DNA of 64,000 nt from Bicyclus anynana (Eukaryota > Arthropoda > Insecta > Lepidoptera > Nymphalidae): positions 7,265,068 through 7,329,067 of the forward strand of contig NC_069108.1 in NCBI RefSeq assembly GCF_947172395.1. The letters run 5' to 3'. Both the position numbers and the translations under genes were made by a program. Under the pieces are notes generated by a model that was given only the letters and a program-made list of their open reading frames with translations, searched no databases and had not been told where the DNA came from. Shown here one piece after another: positions 51,198 to 61,124 of the stretch (within the stretch, counting starts at the first letter, position 1; each line of letters opens with the position of its first letter).

Positions 51198-54100
51198 CTA
51201 CAATGTAGAAGATTTTCTAATTTCTTCATATAATATATCAAGTATTCTATTTGGTGGGTTATTTTTAATAAGATTTTTTATATATTTTGTTGTATTTCCT
51301 GCTTTATCGAAACAAAGATCATGCAATTTTTTAAACATAGGACAAATATTTATTCCTACTCCATATAAAATTTTAGATAAATATTTCGGCGTAAAAAGTT
51401 TATTCCCGTCTAAGAAGCTATGTAAATAATTTTCTTTATTAAAACAAGATTTATGAAATTTTCTTAAATTGCAAGCAGCATTGTTTCCTGCTAAGGATAA
51501 TACATTAGATAAATCACCTGGCGTAAAACCTGCCTCATAAAAATCATCTAAAAGCCGAGTTTTGTTTCCTATTTCATCAAAACAAACATCATGAAAATCT
51601 TTTAAAGCAGAACAAATATTTGCTCCTGATCCATGCAATATCTTAGATAAGTTTTTGGGTCTAAAACCTTCTTTCTCAATTAAGAAATGATTCAAATACT
51701 TTTCTGTTTCTGCCATAAAACAAAAATCATGAAACTTTATTAAACTATTTGCAGCTGCACTCAACATACCACATAGATCACGAGGTTTAAAACCTGCCTT
51801 AAGGAAATCATCTAGAAATTTAGTTTTTTCTCTTTTCTCATTGAAACAATTACTATGCAATCTCTTTATAATGATAGAAGCACGAATTCCTGCTCCACAT
51901 AATGTAGAAGATAAGTTACTTGGCGTAAAACCTTCATTATAGAAATCATCTAAAAGGTTTGTTCTTTTTCCTTTATCACTAAAACAAACCTTATGAAACT
52001 TTGCAAAAGCATCTTTAGAGTTACCTCCTGCTCTACCTAATATACCAGACAAGTTATGCAATGTAAAACTTTTATTCCTATATTTATCTTCAATAAAATG
52101 TTGTAAATGCCGTTTCATATTTCCTTTTGCATCAAACCAAATATCGTATAAGTCTTTAAAAGCTTTTGCAGCATTAACTCCAGCTCCACTTAAAATACTA
52201 GACATACGCGCTAGACCTATTCCTTCTTTTTCTAGAGTTTTCAAGTATTGTGTTTTATTTCCTTCTTCATCAAACCAAATATTATATAAGTCTTTAAATA
52301 CTTTTGCAGCGTTAGCTCCTGCTCCACTTAAAATACTGGACACACGAGCTAGATCTATTCCTTCCTTTTCTAGAGTTTTCAAATATTGTGTTTTATTACC
52401 TTCTTCATCAAACCAAAGATCATACAAGTCTCTAAAAACTTTTGCAGCGTGAACTCCTGCTACATTTAAAATACCTGACACATTACATAGATTAATTCCT
52501 CCTTTTTCTAGGGTTTTCAAATATTGCGTTTTATTTCCTTCCCCATCATCAAACCAAAGGTCATATAGGTCTTTGAAAGCTTTTGCAGCGTTAGCGCCTG
52601 CTCCACTTAAAATACTAGACATACGAGCTAAATATATTCTTTCGTTTTCTAGGGTTTTTAAATATTTTGTTTTACTACCTTCCACATCAAACCAAAGATC
52701 ATATAGGTCTTTAAAAGCTCTAGAAGCATTAGATCCTGCTCCGCCTAAAATACTAGACATATTACATAAATTGATTCCTTCTTTTTCTAGAGCTTTTAAA
52801 TATTGAGTTTTAATTCCTTGCTCAGTAAACCAAATATCATACAAATTTGTAAAAGCTTTTGTAGCATTGCTTCCTGCTACATGTAAAATACTAGACATAT
52901 TAGATAGATCTATTTCTTCTTTCTTTAAAACTTCTAGGCACTTTTTCCCGTTTCCCGTAATTAAAAAGTTCAAGAACTGATTAAATGCTGGTGTTCCCTC
53001 TCTACCAACCACACTTTTAGCAAATTTTATTTCCTTATTAATATTTTTGTTTTGAATCTTCTTACAACTAGATCTTTTATATTTTATATCTCCCAAAAGC
53101 TTTTCCATTATTCCTTTTGTAAGAGGGCCAAATTCATGAGATTCTGACCAACGTAATGCTATTTCATGTAATTCTTCAAAATTGTACGGAACATCGAATG
53201 TATGTATCTCATCTTTAATAATATTAATCAATTCATTCCTATTAGGTTGATTTGTTGCAAATATAAGTTTATCTAAAAAAATATCTTTTATTTTTTGTTC
53301 ATTTTCACTAGAAAGTCTATTTTCTTCTTTTTCTTTTTGTAAAGAAGGTGGAAGCTTTAATAGATTTAAAACCTTTTTTCTTGTTGCTTCTTGCACAAAT
53401 CGATAAAGACCATTCTCATTTGAACACGAACATTCTCTTAAAGCTTTATCATTATCAAATTTTAAAGGATGAAAATCTTTAGATCGCCCTTCTTTTAACT
53501 TCTTTTCTTTTGTAAGATCTAAATTTGCATTAGTATAAATAATAAAGTATTCTGCACTCTCTCTTAGTTCTTCAACAAAAAGAGTAAAATAGTTATTAAT
53601 AGAAAACATATGTTGTCTTGAGGGAAATAACTGACTGTAACCAATATTACTAGTTGAATTGTAAGCCTTTACGTAAGTAATGTTGTCTTTATAATCAAGG
53701 GCGATGTTATTCGATATATCATGGCTTTTTCCTTCATAATTTATGGAAAATATATTTTCATACAAAAACATGTCATGCAAGAAGAGCATTAATAAGTTAA
53801 ACTCGTATATAATTCTAGACACATGATTCTCGAGTTTTTTATCCTTTTTTGGAGCTGTTAGATCATGTAACACTCTTTCCTGTAATTCTATATAATCATT
53901 CTCAACTGAGCAATTTTTTTCCATTTCATTTTTAATACTGCTATTCAGCTCTTCTCTATTAGGCTGATTAATTGCAAACACTAATTTATCTATAAATGCT
54001 TCTTTAATTTCTCTCTCAAAATCCTGAGAAAACCGCCTTTCTTTTATAACTTTCTGCATAGCAGAAGAAAATTCTAACCTTTCTGAAAGTTCTTCTTTTG

Positions 54101-54935
54101 TTGTTTTATCTCGCGAAAATCGATAAAGACCACTCTCTTGCGTATTATTATTTATAAACAAAAAGTCCTTTAAAATGTCTAACTCTTCTATGTTTACGCT
54201 TTCAAATTTAAAAGGATAAAAATTTTTGAATTTTCCTTCTCTTAAATTATTTTCTGGTGTAAGATCAAACCCTGAATTAGTATATACAATAAGATATTCT
54301 ATATTATTTGATAAACTATCAGATTTAGAGATTAGATATTTAACAAAACTATCAAAGTAGTTATTGATAGCGAAACTTCGTTTTTCTTTAGTGAATAATC
54401 TAGCATAATTAATGCTATTATTTAAGTAATACTTATCTACATTTTCAATTTTTATATGAATAGACTTCTTATCATAACGAAATACAATATCATTAAATTT
54501 ATCAATTTCTGAATCTCCAAACGCTAGTGACAGTAGAGGATATTTATTTTTATACATAGACAATCTAAGTAAGCAAAGCACAGATAAGTGTAATTGATAC
54601 ATAAGTCCAATCAAGTGATGAGGAATATATTGCTTAGTTTGACAAGTATTATCCAATTCATCATGTTCTGGCTTATCCTGTAAATCAGTAGGGAACTCTG
54701 AATCTTCATTACTATTAACAGTCACATTTAAACACAGCTTCTTTGATACAGTACCATCTTTGTCTGTTATAGAATGTCTACGTTTTCTACTTATTTTACG
54801 ACTTTCCTTACCTGAACTATTTGAATGACCACTTTGTTTGTGTGACAAATTCTCAATATCTTGCAATGATGCAGAAGTTTCTTCACCTAACATATAAATA
54901 TCCTGCATTTTCCTTTTTAAGCTTGCTTTCTTCAT
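51198..54935 (-). CDS. Large intronless protein: two PD-(D/E)XK-like modules plus ~12 TALE-like 46-residue repeats
   Basis: ATG at 54935, stop at 51198, 1245 residues, no intron, AT-rich codons. Residues 1-100: basic, low-complexity, with likely nuclear-localisation runs (KRKM, RKISRKRRH). Residues about 105-337 and 365-578: two copies of one module with matching landmarks: helix YQLHLSVLCLLRL / YEFNLLMLFLHDM; core strands NDIVF...IHIK / NIALD...YVK; FAINNYF / FSINNYF; YLIVYTNSGFDL / YFIIYTNANLDL; GLYRF in both; DKLVFAINQPNREEL / DKLIFATNQPNRNEL. This resembles the PD-(D/E)XK-like N-terminal domain of insect and bacterial STAND-type proteins; the catalytic (D/E)-x-K is degenerate (H-I-K, Y-V-K). 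Residues 665-1225: twelve repeats of about 46, consensus (F/I)xxxxLSxILxxAGxNAxxAFKDLYDLWFD. Function unknown; DNA or RNA binding is plausible. It could be laterally acquired from an endosymbiont (inference). Confidence 0.75.
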   Translation of the reverse strand: MKKASLKRKMQDIYMLGEETSASLQDIENLSHKQSGHSNSSGKESRKISRKRRHSITDKDGTVSKKLCLNVTVNSNEDSEFPTDLQDKPEHDELDNTCQTKQYIPHHLIGLMYQLHLSVLCLLRLSMYKNKYPLLSLAFGDSEIDKFNDIVFRYDKKSIHIKIENVDKYYLNNSINYARLFTKEKRSFAINNYFDSFVKYLISKSDSLSNNIEYLIVYTNSGFDLTPENNLREGKFKNFYPFKFESVNIEELDILKDFLFINNNTQESGLYRFSRDKTTKEELSERLEFSSAMQKVIKERRFSQDFEREIKEAFIDKLVFAINQPNREELNSSIKNEMEKNCSVENDYIELQERVLHDLTAPKKDKKLENHVSRIIYEFNLLMLFLHDMFLYENIFSINYEGKSHDISNNIALDYKDNITYVKAYNSTSNIGYSQLFPSRQHMFSINNYFTLFVEELRESAEYFIIYTNANLDLTKEKKLKEGRSKDFHPLKFDNDKALRECSCSNENGLYRFVQEATRKKVLNLLKLPPSLQKEKEENRLSSENEQKIKDIFLDKLIFATNQPNRNELINIIKDEIHTFDVPYNFEELHEIALRWSESHEFGPLTKGIMEKLLGDIKYKRSSCKKIQNKNINKEIKFAKSVVGREGTPAFNQFLNFLITGNGKKCLEVLKKEEIDLSNMSSILHVAGSNATKAFTNLYDIWFTEQGIKTQYLKALEKEGINLCNMSSILGGAGSNASRAFKDLYDLWFDVEGSKTKYLKTLENERIYLARMSSILSGAGANAAKAFKDLYDLWFDDGEGNKTQYLKTLEKGGINLCNVSGILNVAGVHAAKVFRDLYDLWFDEEGNKTQYLKTLEKEGIDLARVSSILSGAGANAAKVFKDLYNIWFDEEGNKTQYLKTLEKEGIGLARMSSILSGAGVNAAKAFKDLYDIWFDAKGNMKRHLQHFIEDKYRNKSFTLHNLSGILGRAGGNSKDAFAKFHKVCFSDKGKRTNLLDDFYNEGFTPSNLSSTLCGAGIRASIIIKRLHSNCFNEKREKTKFLDDFLKAGFKPRDLCGMLSAAANSLIKFHDFCFMAETEKYLNHFLIEKEGFRPKNLSKILHGSGANICSALKDFHDVCFDEIGNKTRLLDDFYEAGFTPGDLSNVLSLAGNNAACNLRKFHKSCFNKENYLHSFLDGNKLFTPKYLSKILYGVGINICPMFKKLHDLCFDKAGNTTKYIKNLIKNNPPNRILDILYEEIRKSSTL

Positions 54936-55190
54936 GCTTTTTATTTAACTGAGCTTCTAATTCCTTTGCTTTTGGAGAAAAAGCAACAACGAGTTTTCAT
55001 CTTTATTTTTCATTTAACCTTGTGCTTTTCTTGAATTTCATTAGCTAAGATATCTTTGTCCTATTTAAGTTTATACCTTCTCTGACAATTATGCTTCTAA
55101 TACTTTTTTATCTGCTTGTCAATTTCTTCATCCTTAGTATTAAACTGAGCTTCCAATTTCTTTGCTTCCTAAAAGCAAATTATATACCTG
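54936..55190 (-). pseudogene. Decayed coiled-coil-like 5' extension of the large ORF
   Basis: The minus strand just upstream of the ATG translates in pieces to AKKLEAQFNTKDEEIDKQIK and DKDILANEIQEKHKVK, separated by stops and frame changes; a second KELEAQL-like piece lies nearer the ATG. These look like heptad-rich coding sequence, so the original protein probably had a longer coiled-coil N-terminus. Confidence 0.55.
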
Positions 55191-55264
55191 TTTTACATTT
55201 AGCAATAAAATAAAGCGCAGCTGCATGGTACGGTCAGAGTATTAAAGGTACGGTTAGAACTTGT

Positions 55265-55345
55265 ACCAACTCTTCCAACCAAATTAGACTGCATTATAAC
55301 TAAACATCAGGTGAGATTGCAGTCATGGGCTAACTTACCATGGAA
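55265..55345 (+). mobile_element. SINE-B 3' tip
   Basis: TTAGACTGCATTATAACTAA and CATCAGGTGAGATTGCAGTC and GGGCTAACTT. Confidence 0.75.
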
Positions 55346-55519
55346 TACAATAACACAAAAAGGTTAAGCACATAGACATCCCACCAAAAGCCATACACGA
55401 GGAGTACTGTTTACTAACAAACAAATAAGAAATGAGGGTAGAAAACGCATGTCATTTCATAACTTTTTTATTTTAAATTATGTATTGTTTTACTATAAAA
55501 TATTATTGAAAGTATATTA

Positions 55520-57447
55520 TAATAATAATAATAATAATAAGCCCTTTATTCTGTGTTAAGAAATTACAATTATATATACAATACATTTTGTTTTCATTTT
55601 TTTAAAGAATATCTCTTAACATAGTGTGCCTTTCGGCATAGGCCTCCTCCAGCGACTTCCACTGCTCTCTCTCTAATGCGACCCTTCTCCACTTTGGACC
55701 TGCTGTGAGCTTTAAGTCATCCTCCCATCTAATGAACTGTTTACCCCGATTCCTTCTGCCATCTCTAGGGTACCATTCCGTCACCAGTCTGCTCCACTTC
55801 CCCGTAGTGTCCCTTAGCATGTGGCCTGTCCATCGCCACTTTTGCTGGTCGACACGAGTTAAAACATCGGTGACCCCAGTTTTAGTTCGAAGGTCAGTGT
55901 TTCTTACCCTATCCTTTTTCTTGTGGCCAGTCATGCTCCTCTCCATGGATCGTTGGCACCTGGCCAGTTTAGCCCTTTGAGCCATGGTGAGCGCCCAGGT
56001 TTCACAGCCGTATGTTAGGCATGGCAAGATACACGTGTTGAAGGCCTTCCTCTTAATTACCATGCTCAGTTCCTTGGATTTCATTATCTCCTTCAGGGAC
56101 CAATATCTTTTCCAGCCAACGGCAATTCTCGTGCTGATTTCTTTTGTCATTTGGTCCCTGAAGGTAACAACTTGTCCAAGGTATGTGTATTCTTGCACAT
56201 ACAATAATGGGTTGTTATCAATGCCGATGTTGACCTCAGTACTGTTCGTCATTAGTTTGGTCTTCTTTGTGTTCATTTTGAGTCCGATTTTAATGCTCTC
56301 TTCATGTAGATTCGAAACCATGCACCCGAGTTTGATTGGATCTTCTTCAAATAGTACGAGGTCATCTGCGAATCTGAGATGGTTAAGTTTTTTACCATTA
56401 ACATTGATTCCGAAGTCTTCCCATTCTAAGTTGTGGAATACGCTTTCCAACACCGCTGAAAACAGTTTGGGGGATAAAGGGTCCCCTTGTCTGACACCTC
56501 TTTCAATTTTAAACTCGTTTCCTAAGCTTTCTAGTTGGATTTTAGCTTTATTGTTGTTATAAATCATATTTATGATGTCAATGTATGCTGCGGGTACTCC
56601 TTGCTGATCTAAACTATCTAAGAGGGATTCATGGCTTATACTGTCGAAGGCTTTGGCGTAGTCGATAAACGCTATGTATATTTTTTTGTTATGCTCCGTG
56701 TATTTTTCGAGTATTTGTTTGACAGTGTGGATGTGGTCGATTGTAGAAAATCCTTTTCTGAAGCCCGCTTGTTCCACTGGCTGTTGTTCGTCCAGAGTTT
56801 TAGTGATTCTGTCAAGTATTATCTTCGCAAATACTTTGTACACATTAGACATCAGACTGATTGGCCTGTAGTTTTCCAAGTCGTTTTTATCACCCTTTTT
56901 ATGCAGTAGAATAATGTGGGATTTGGTCCATTGCTCTGGAATTTTGCATTTTATTATGATTTCGTTGAATAGTTTTGTAAGGATAGGAACCAGTTCTTCC
57001 ATTGTACCCTTTAGCAACTCGTTTGCTATTCTATCCGGCCCTGGAGATCTTTCTGCTTTTTGGCTTTTTATTGACTTCTCAACCTCGCATTGTAATATTT
57101 CAGGTATTGGTTCCTCAGGGTTTACCCGCGTCGGCTCCAAAAGTGTGACACTCTGTTTGGTCTTTGCATTGTGACTTTGTGTTTGTGTGGCATAGAGCTG
57201 GCTGTAGAAGAGCGTGGCTAGGTCCTTGATATCCTTTCTTTTCGAAGTAGTTGTTGTTTTCCTTTTAAGCCTAGGTATCCATTCCTTCCCTGATTCTCTT
57301 AGTTCTTTCAGCGCCTTTTTCACTCCTCCCGTCCTCGTTATGTGGTGTTCTAAAGTCTTAAGTCTTATTCTTTTCCTATCCTTTCGTATATTTTCCCTTA
57401 TTTTTTTACTTAGATCTGTTATCTTTTTAATTGATTCCTTTCGCTGT
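55520..57447 (-). mobile_element. 5'-truncated RTE-type LINE insertion with 14-bp TSD
   Basis: TTGAAAGTATATTA flanks both ends (55506-55519 and 57448-57461). The 3' end (left) has a (TTA)n tail, the 5' end (right) cuts into coding sequence. Confidence 0.92.
55602..57447 (-). CDS. RTE-type LINE reverse transcriptase, 5'-truncated
   Basis: Open from the truncation point at 57447 to the stop at 55602, about 614 codons; no ATG is needed because the 5' end (endonuclease) is missing. Landmarks: SPGPDRIANELLK, FNEIIIKCKIPEQWTKSHII, LENYRPISLM, GFRKGFSTIDH, FIDYAKAFDSI (first catalytic Asp), GVRQGDPLSPKLF, RFADDLVLF (catalytic F-A-D-D), then the RTE-type tail CETWALT, KWRWTGHMLRD, and RWEDDLKLTAGPKW. 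No stop or frameshift in the polymerase, so the copy is young. Decayed relatives lie at 9100 and 15105. Confidence 0.9.
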
Positions 57448-57649
57448 TTGAAAGTATATTAGCAATATTTTAAACTGATTAAGCAAATGTTTTTTTCATT
57501 AATTTAAGAATAAGTCAATTTTAATTATTATTAGGTGTGAAATGATTAGTGAATTATACCCTCATTTTTAATTTGTTTGTTGGTAATCTATATTGACATC
57601 ATACTGAGGCAAACAACATAACTACAGTTCACTATAGTTATGCATGTTA

Positions 57650-57932
57650 TTGTGCGGATTGGCGGACTTCACACATGTAGAGAATTAAGAAATTCTCAGG
57701 TATGCAGGTTCCCTTAACTGAAAAGTTGGGGGTGCATGCCCCGGACTGGATTCAAACCCACACCCTCTGGAATCGAAGGCAGAGGTCATATTCACTGGGC
57801 TATCATGACCAATCCGCAGTAGGCCAGTGTCGTAAACTATTGGTCTACCCCTTGGTATACCCCTTTCATTCTGACAGAGAGACTTGACCTCAGCAGTGAG
57901 TCAAATATGGGTTGATAATGATGATGATGAAT
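57650..57932. mobile_element. SINE-A with 5' inversion
   Basis: 57651-57811 is head plus middle in minus orientation; 57812-57932 is the tail in plus orientation, ending GGGTTGATAATGATGATGAT. The switch is at CCAATCCGCA. Confidence 0.85.
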
Positions 57933-58750
57933 AATGTTATTGTAGTGGTTACTGCTTTCTGGTGTGGATTATGAAGTGTTGGATGTGATATTTTGTTAGG
58001 TGCAACAAGTTCTTAGTAGCAGCCCAGAGTAGGAAAGTTAGTCATAATACAGATCTATGTGCTGTGAGCGTGTAGAGGTGTTTGTCTGTTCTCTGCCTGC
58101 TCAAGGCTTTTGACTACAGATGAAACAGATATCCAGTAACTATCCGGTACCTGGCCTATCCAGCTTCCATAATACTATCAGACCGAATGCTGAATAGCTA
58201 CTATTCGGCTAGATTCAGTCATATAGATAAAAAAACAGGTTAAAAGAAACATATTTTTGAGTAATTATTTGCTTTATTTAATTAGTCTTAATATCACTTA
58301 GCTTAAATATAATTAGTTTTAAACTTTTATTATATAATTAATGTAATACAAAGAAAATGAATGAATTAGTACTCATACTGCAACTATGGTGAATAAATAC
58401 TAATTTCTTTTCATTGAGAGGTAGCAGGCAGTTGCGTTTCTCTTCATAAGGCCAGTTTCAGAAAAAAGTCATTCGCTATACACACGCTATGCAAGGTGCA
58501 GAAGAAAACTTTTTAAATTTGGGTATTAATTGACTTTATTTTTCGGCCGGATATCCAGCTATCTGGTCACATGTTTGGCCGAATATCCGGCATTTGGTAT
58601 CCGGCCAAACTGCTATCCGTATCATATCTACTTTTGAATTTTGATTTATCCATGAATTGTGAGAATGGGGAGAGGAGTTGATCTTTAGTTGACTAATCTG
58701 TGCAATTTTTGCAGTATTAGCCACTAAGTAAACATTATATTTCAACTCAC
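57933..58750. other. Unassigned, downstream of the THAP exon
   Basis: No further exon of the THAP gene recognised. 58530-58620 has short GC-containing CCGGATATCC-type repeats (GGCCGGATATCC, GGCCGAATATCC, CCGGCATTTGG). Confidence 0.4.
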
Positions 58751-58838
58751 CCATGGAAGGTAATTCGTAGGTTACGTCCTCCCCGGACGTAGATTCATTG
58801 CCAGAAGTATTTCCGCAGAAAGGCACGAAGCATCGCAT
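58751..58838 (-). CDS. THAP-domain protein, first coding exon
   Basis: ATG at 58838, 29 codons plus one base to donor GTGAGTTG. It encodes MRCFVPFCGNTSGN...VTYELPSM. M-x-C-x4-C at the N-terminus followed by a short basic or polar loop and a (F/Y)xLPS strand is how THAP zinc fingers begin (C-x2-4-C ... C-x2-H); the second C-x2-H pair must lie in the next exon, not found. Likely a DNA-binding or transposase-derived protein. Confidence 0.5.
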
Positions 58839-59197
58839 CGTTGGTGTATATAGTTTTACGTCAAGAATCTCAAAGTTATTACTTTGATAAGTATACAATG
58901 ATCATCGGTCAAACGCAAATTTCCTTCCTACTAAGACACGGTTAAGGGTATACGAGTGAGAACATCACTTTTTCCAAGTCCCGTCTCGTTTTTACACGAA
59001 TAAGCATTAAGTTTTAAACTAAAATCCTAATCTCGTAGAATAAAAAAATAGGTTATTCAAAACAAAACAAACAAACCAAGAAACATTAATGACAATGACT
59101 TTGACAAACACTGACAAGTGTCAACGGCTGTCCCTTTTTTCCCAGTCATGCCACAGACACAGTAAAAATTGTATTATTCTGTGCCACAGACGACAAA
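58839..59197. other. Upstream of the THAP exon
   Basis: Probable 5' UTR and promoter region; nothing specific seen. Confidence 0.35.
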
Positions 59198-59536
59198 TGA
59201 TTTAGGGCTCTCACACACGGGCCACTGGCCACAACCTTAAAACGCCGCTACCGGCTTAATTCCTGTAGTTTCATACATTTTATATGGACTCGCCGCACAC
59301 GGTTGACATCGGTGGCCACTACAAACGTCGCTACTTGCTTCTTGTGGCCCGCACCGGCCACTAAACGCCGCAACACGCCACTCGAGTGATTATGATACTG
59401 CATGTATGAGTTAAAAAAGTAGCAACCACCAACTACAAGTGGCTGTAGCGCGCTCGAGCTACTTTTGTGCACCCTTCTTGCTTCTTGTGGCGGCGTTTGT
59501 GGCTGTCACGTGTGGCCCGTGTGCGGCGACACTAAG
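59198..59536. mobile_element. TIR element of about 340 bp
   Basis: Left TTTAGGGCTCTCACACACGG and right CCGTGTGCGGCGACACTAA are inverted with GGGCCAC next to each; the interior repeats GTGGC/GCCAC and CGCCGC motifs in both orientations. Superfamily not determined. Confidence 0.65.
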
Positions 59537-59562
59537 GCTTCGAAGTTTGAACACCTAATTTT

Positions 59563-59604
59563 AATATTACTTGAGGAATGACTAATCATTCCTCAAGTAA
59601 TATT
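59563..59604. repeat. Perfect 19-bp palindrome
   Basis: AATATTACTTGAGGAATGA (59563-59581) is exactly inverted at 59586-59604 around CTAA. Confidence 0.95.
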
Positions 59605-59885
59605 TTTTATCAAATAGTTAAAGCGAAAGTGGTCAAGTATACGATTCGGTACAAATATACCACAAGCCCTTAAACAAAAATTAACTGTAAAATGAACCAA
59701 CGTGAATAACGCTTAGAAGGCTGTTATTGTACCAGAAAATAACTCTAAGCACTATGCCGTCATTTCTGAGCGGTACAAGTGAGTACGCGAGTGAATGGAA
59801 TTTCTCATGCATCTTTATGCTTTACTAAGGCGGAGGCGAAGACAACCAAAACTTTTAATGAAAAAAGAAAATCGAGTTAGTCACT

Positions 59886-60189
59886 TATTGACGATCTCTG
59901 TGGCGCGGTGGAATTACAAGACGGAGGTCCTGGGTTCCATCCCCGGCTGGGCCGATTGATATGTAATTAATTGGTCCAGGTCAGGGTGGAAGGCTTAGGC
60001 CGTGGTTAGTGACCATCCTACCGGCAAAGACGTACCGCCAAGCGATTTAGCGTTCTAGTACGATGTCGCGTAGAAACCAAATAGCGTATGGATATTCATT
60101 CTACTCCCAATAAGTTAATCCGCTTCCATCTTAGATTGCATCATCACTTACCATCATGTGAGGTTGTAGTCAAGGGCTAACTTGTAAAA
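59886..60189 (+). mobile_element. SINE-B, A box damaged
   Basis: GACGATCTCTGTGGCGCGGT followed by a 10-base deletion, B box GGTTCCATCCC, normal body, A-rich end. Confidence 0.88.
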
Positions 60190-60689
60190 AAAAGATCGAT
60201 TTTTAATGTCCTATAAATTTTAAGGAATTTCAAAATGACGCCCGTTTTATTTTTTTAATTTTCACTGCAGATTATAAACAAAGTTACTCCAACAAAATTT
60301 TTAATTTTCTCTAAAGATTATTTTTTTTTGATTAATGCAATTCTTAGATATCCCGGACCAATAATAAGGAACTTCAAGATGGCGCCCATTTTTTCCATAC
60401 ATTATTTAAACACCACAGAACAGGGAACCAAAACCACAAAACAAACGCACAAGAAAACAAACAAGTAGGATACAAAAAGGCAGCCTTATAGTTATCCCTT
60501 CATAGTAACAAAAAAGTAGTTGAGGAAAATTTGTTTTATTAATTGCAAGCATTTCTTCACGTATTTACAATGGGGATGATGACTAGGTTTGAATATATTG
60601 ATTTTTATGATACATTCGGGTAAATAAGGTCAATGTTAACTAATTTATACATAAAAAGCAAAGATGTCTGGATATTTGCAAAATAAATG
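60190..60689. other. Unassigned AT-rich spacer
   Basis: CAAGATGGCGCCCATTTT and AAAATGACGCCCGTTTT suggest a diverged dispersed repeat; no gene. Confidence 0.4.
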
Positions 60690-60800
60690 AGATTATAAAA
60701 TTTCAAAATCTATTAAAAATCTTTTATTGTAATTAGATGAAAATTCATACAGTTTTAGCTTCCTTACATTAAATGTGACATTTTTTAATACATAAACTAT
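60690..60800 (+). repeat. Second copy of the 3' flank of the 1245-residue ORF
   Basis: ATTTCAAAATC, AAAAATCTT, GTAATTAGAT, TTTTAGCTTCCTTA and AATGTGACA...TTTTTAAT occur in the same order and spacing as at 51100-51195, with about 75-80 percent identity. No coding sequence of the large ORF follows. Confidence 0.7.
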
Positions 60801-61124
60801 AAACATAAACGCACAAATAACAAAGCTATTAGTAATTTTGTTTGAACGCCCATACAAATCTAACGATCATTATGTACCTACGACGTCATTAATTCATACC
60901 ATTTTGTATGGGGCGTTTATCAGGGATCCGCGGCAGCGCCACAAATCTGACCCTTTAAATCCCTGTAGCTCCGAAAGTAATGATCGCAGATACCCTGTTA
61001 CTTTTACAAAATTGCTTTACTATTAGCATACTCTTAATTTATATACAATTTAAAAAACTGTCATCATCCCGATTGTTGCTGCACAGAGCTCCCAAGTTTC
61101 GCGAACCCTAATTGAATTTGATTT
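60801..61124. other. 3' flank of the C2H2 gene
   Basis: 60838-61000 (CGCCCATACAAATCTAACGA, CCTGTAGCTCCGAAAGTAAT) resembles a dispersed lepidopteran repeat; nothing coding. Confidence 0.4.

Noticed and set aside
55984..56562. 192-codon plus-strand ORF
   Set aside because: Antisense shadow of the LINE polymerase.
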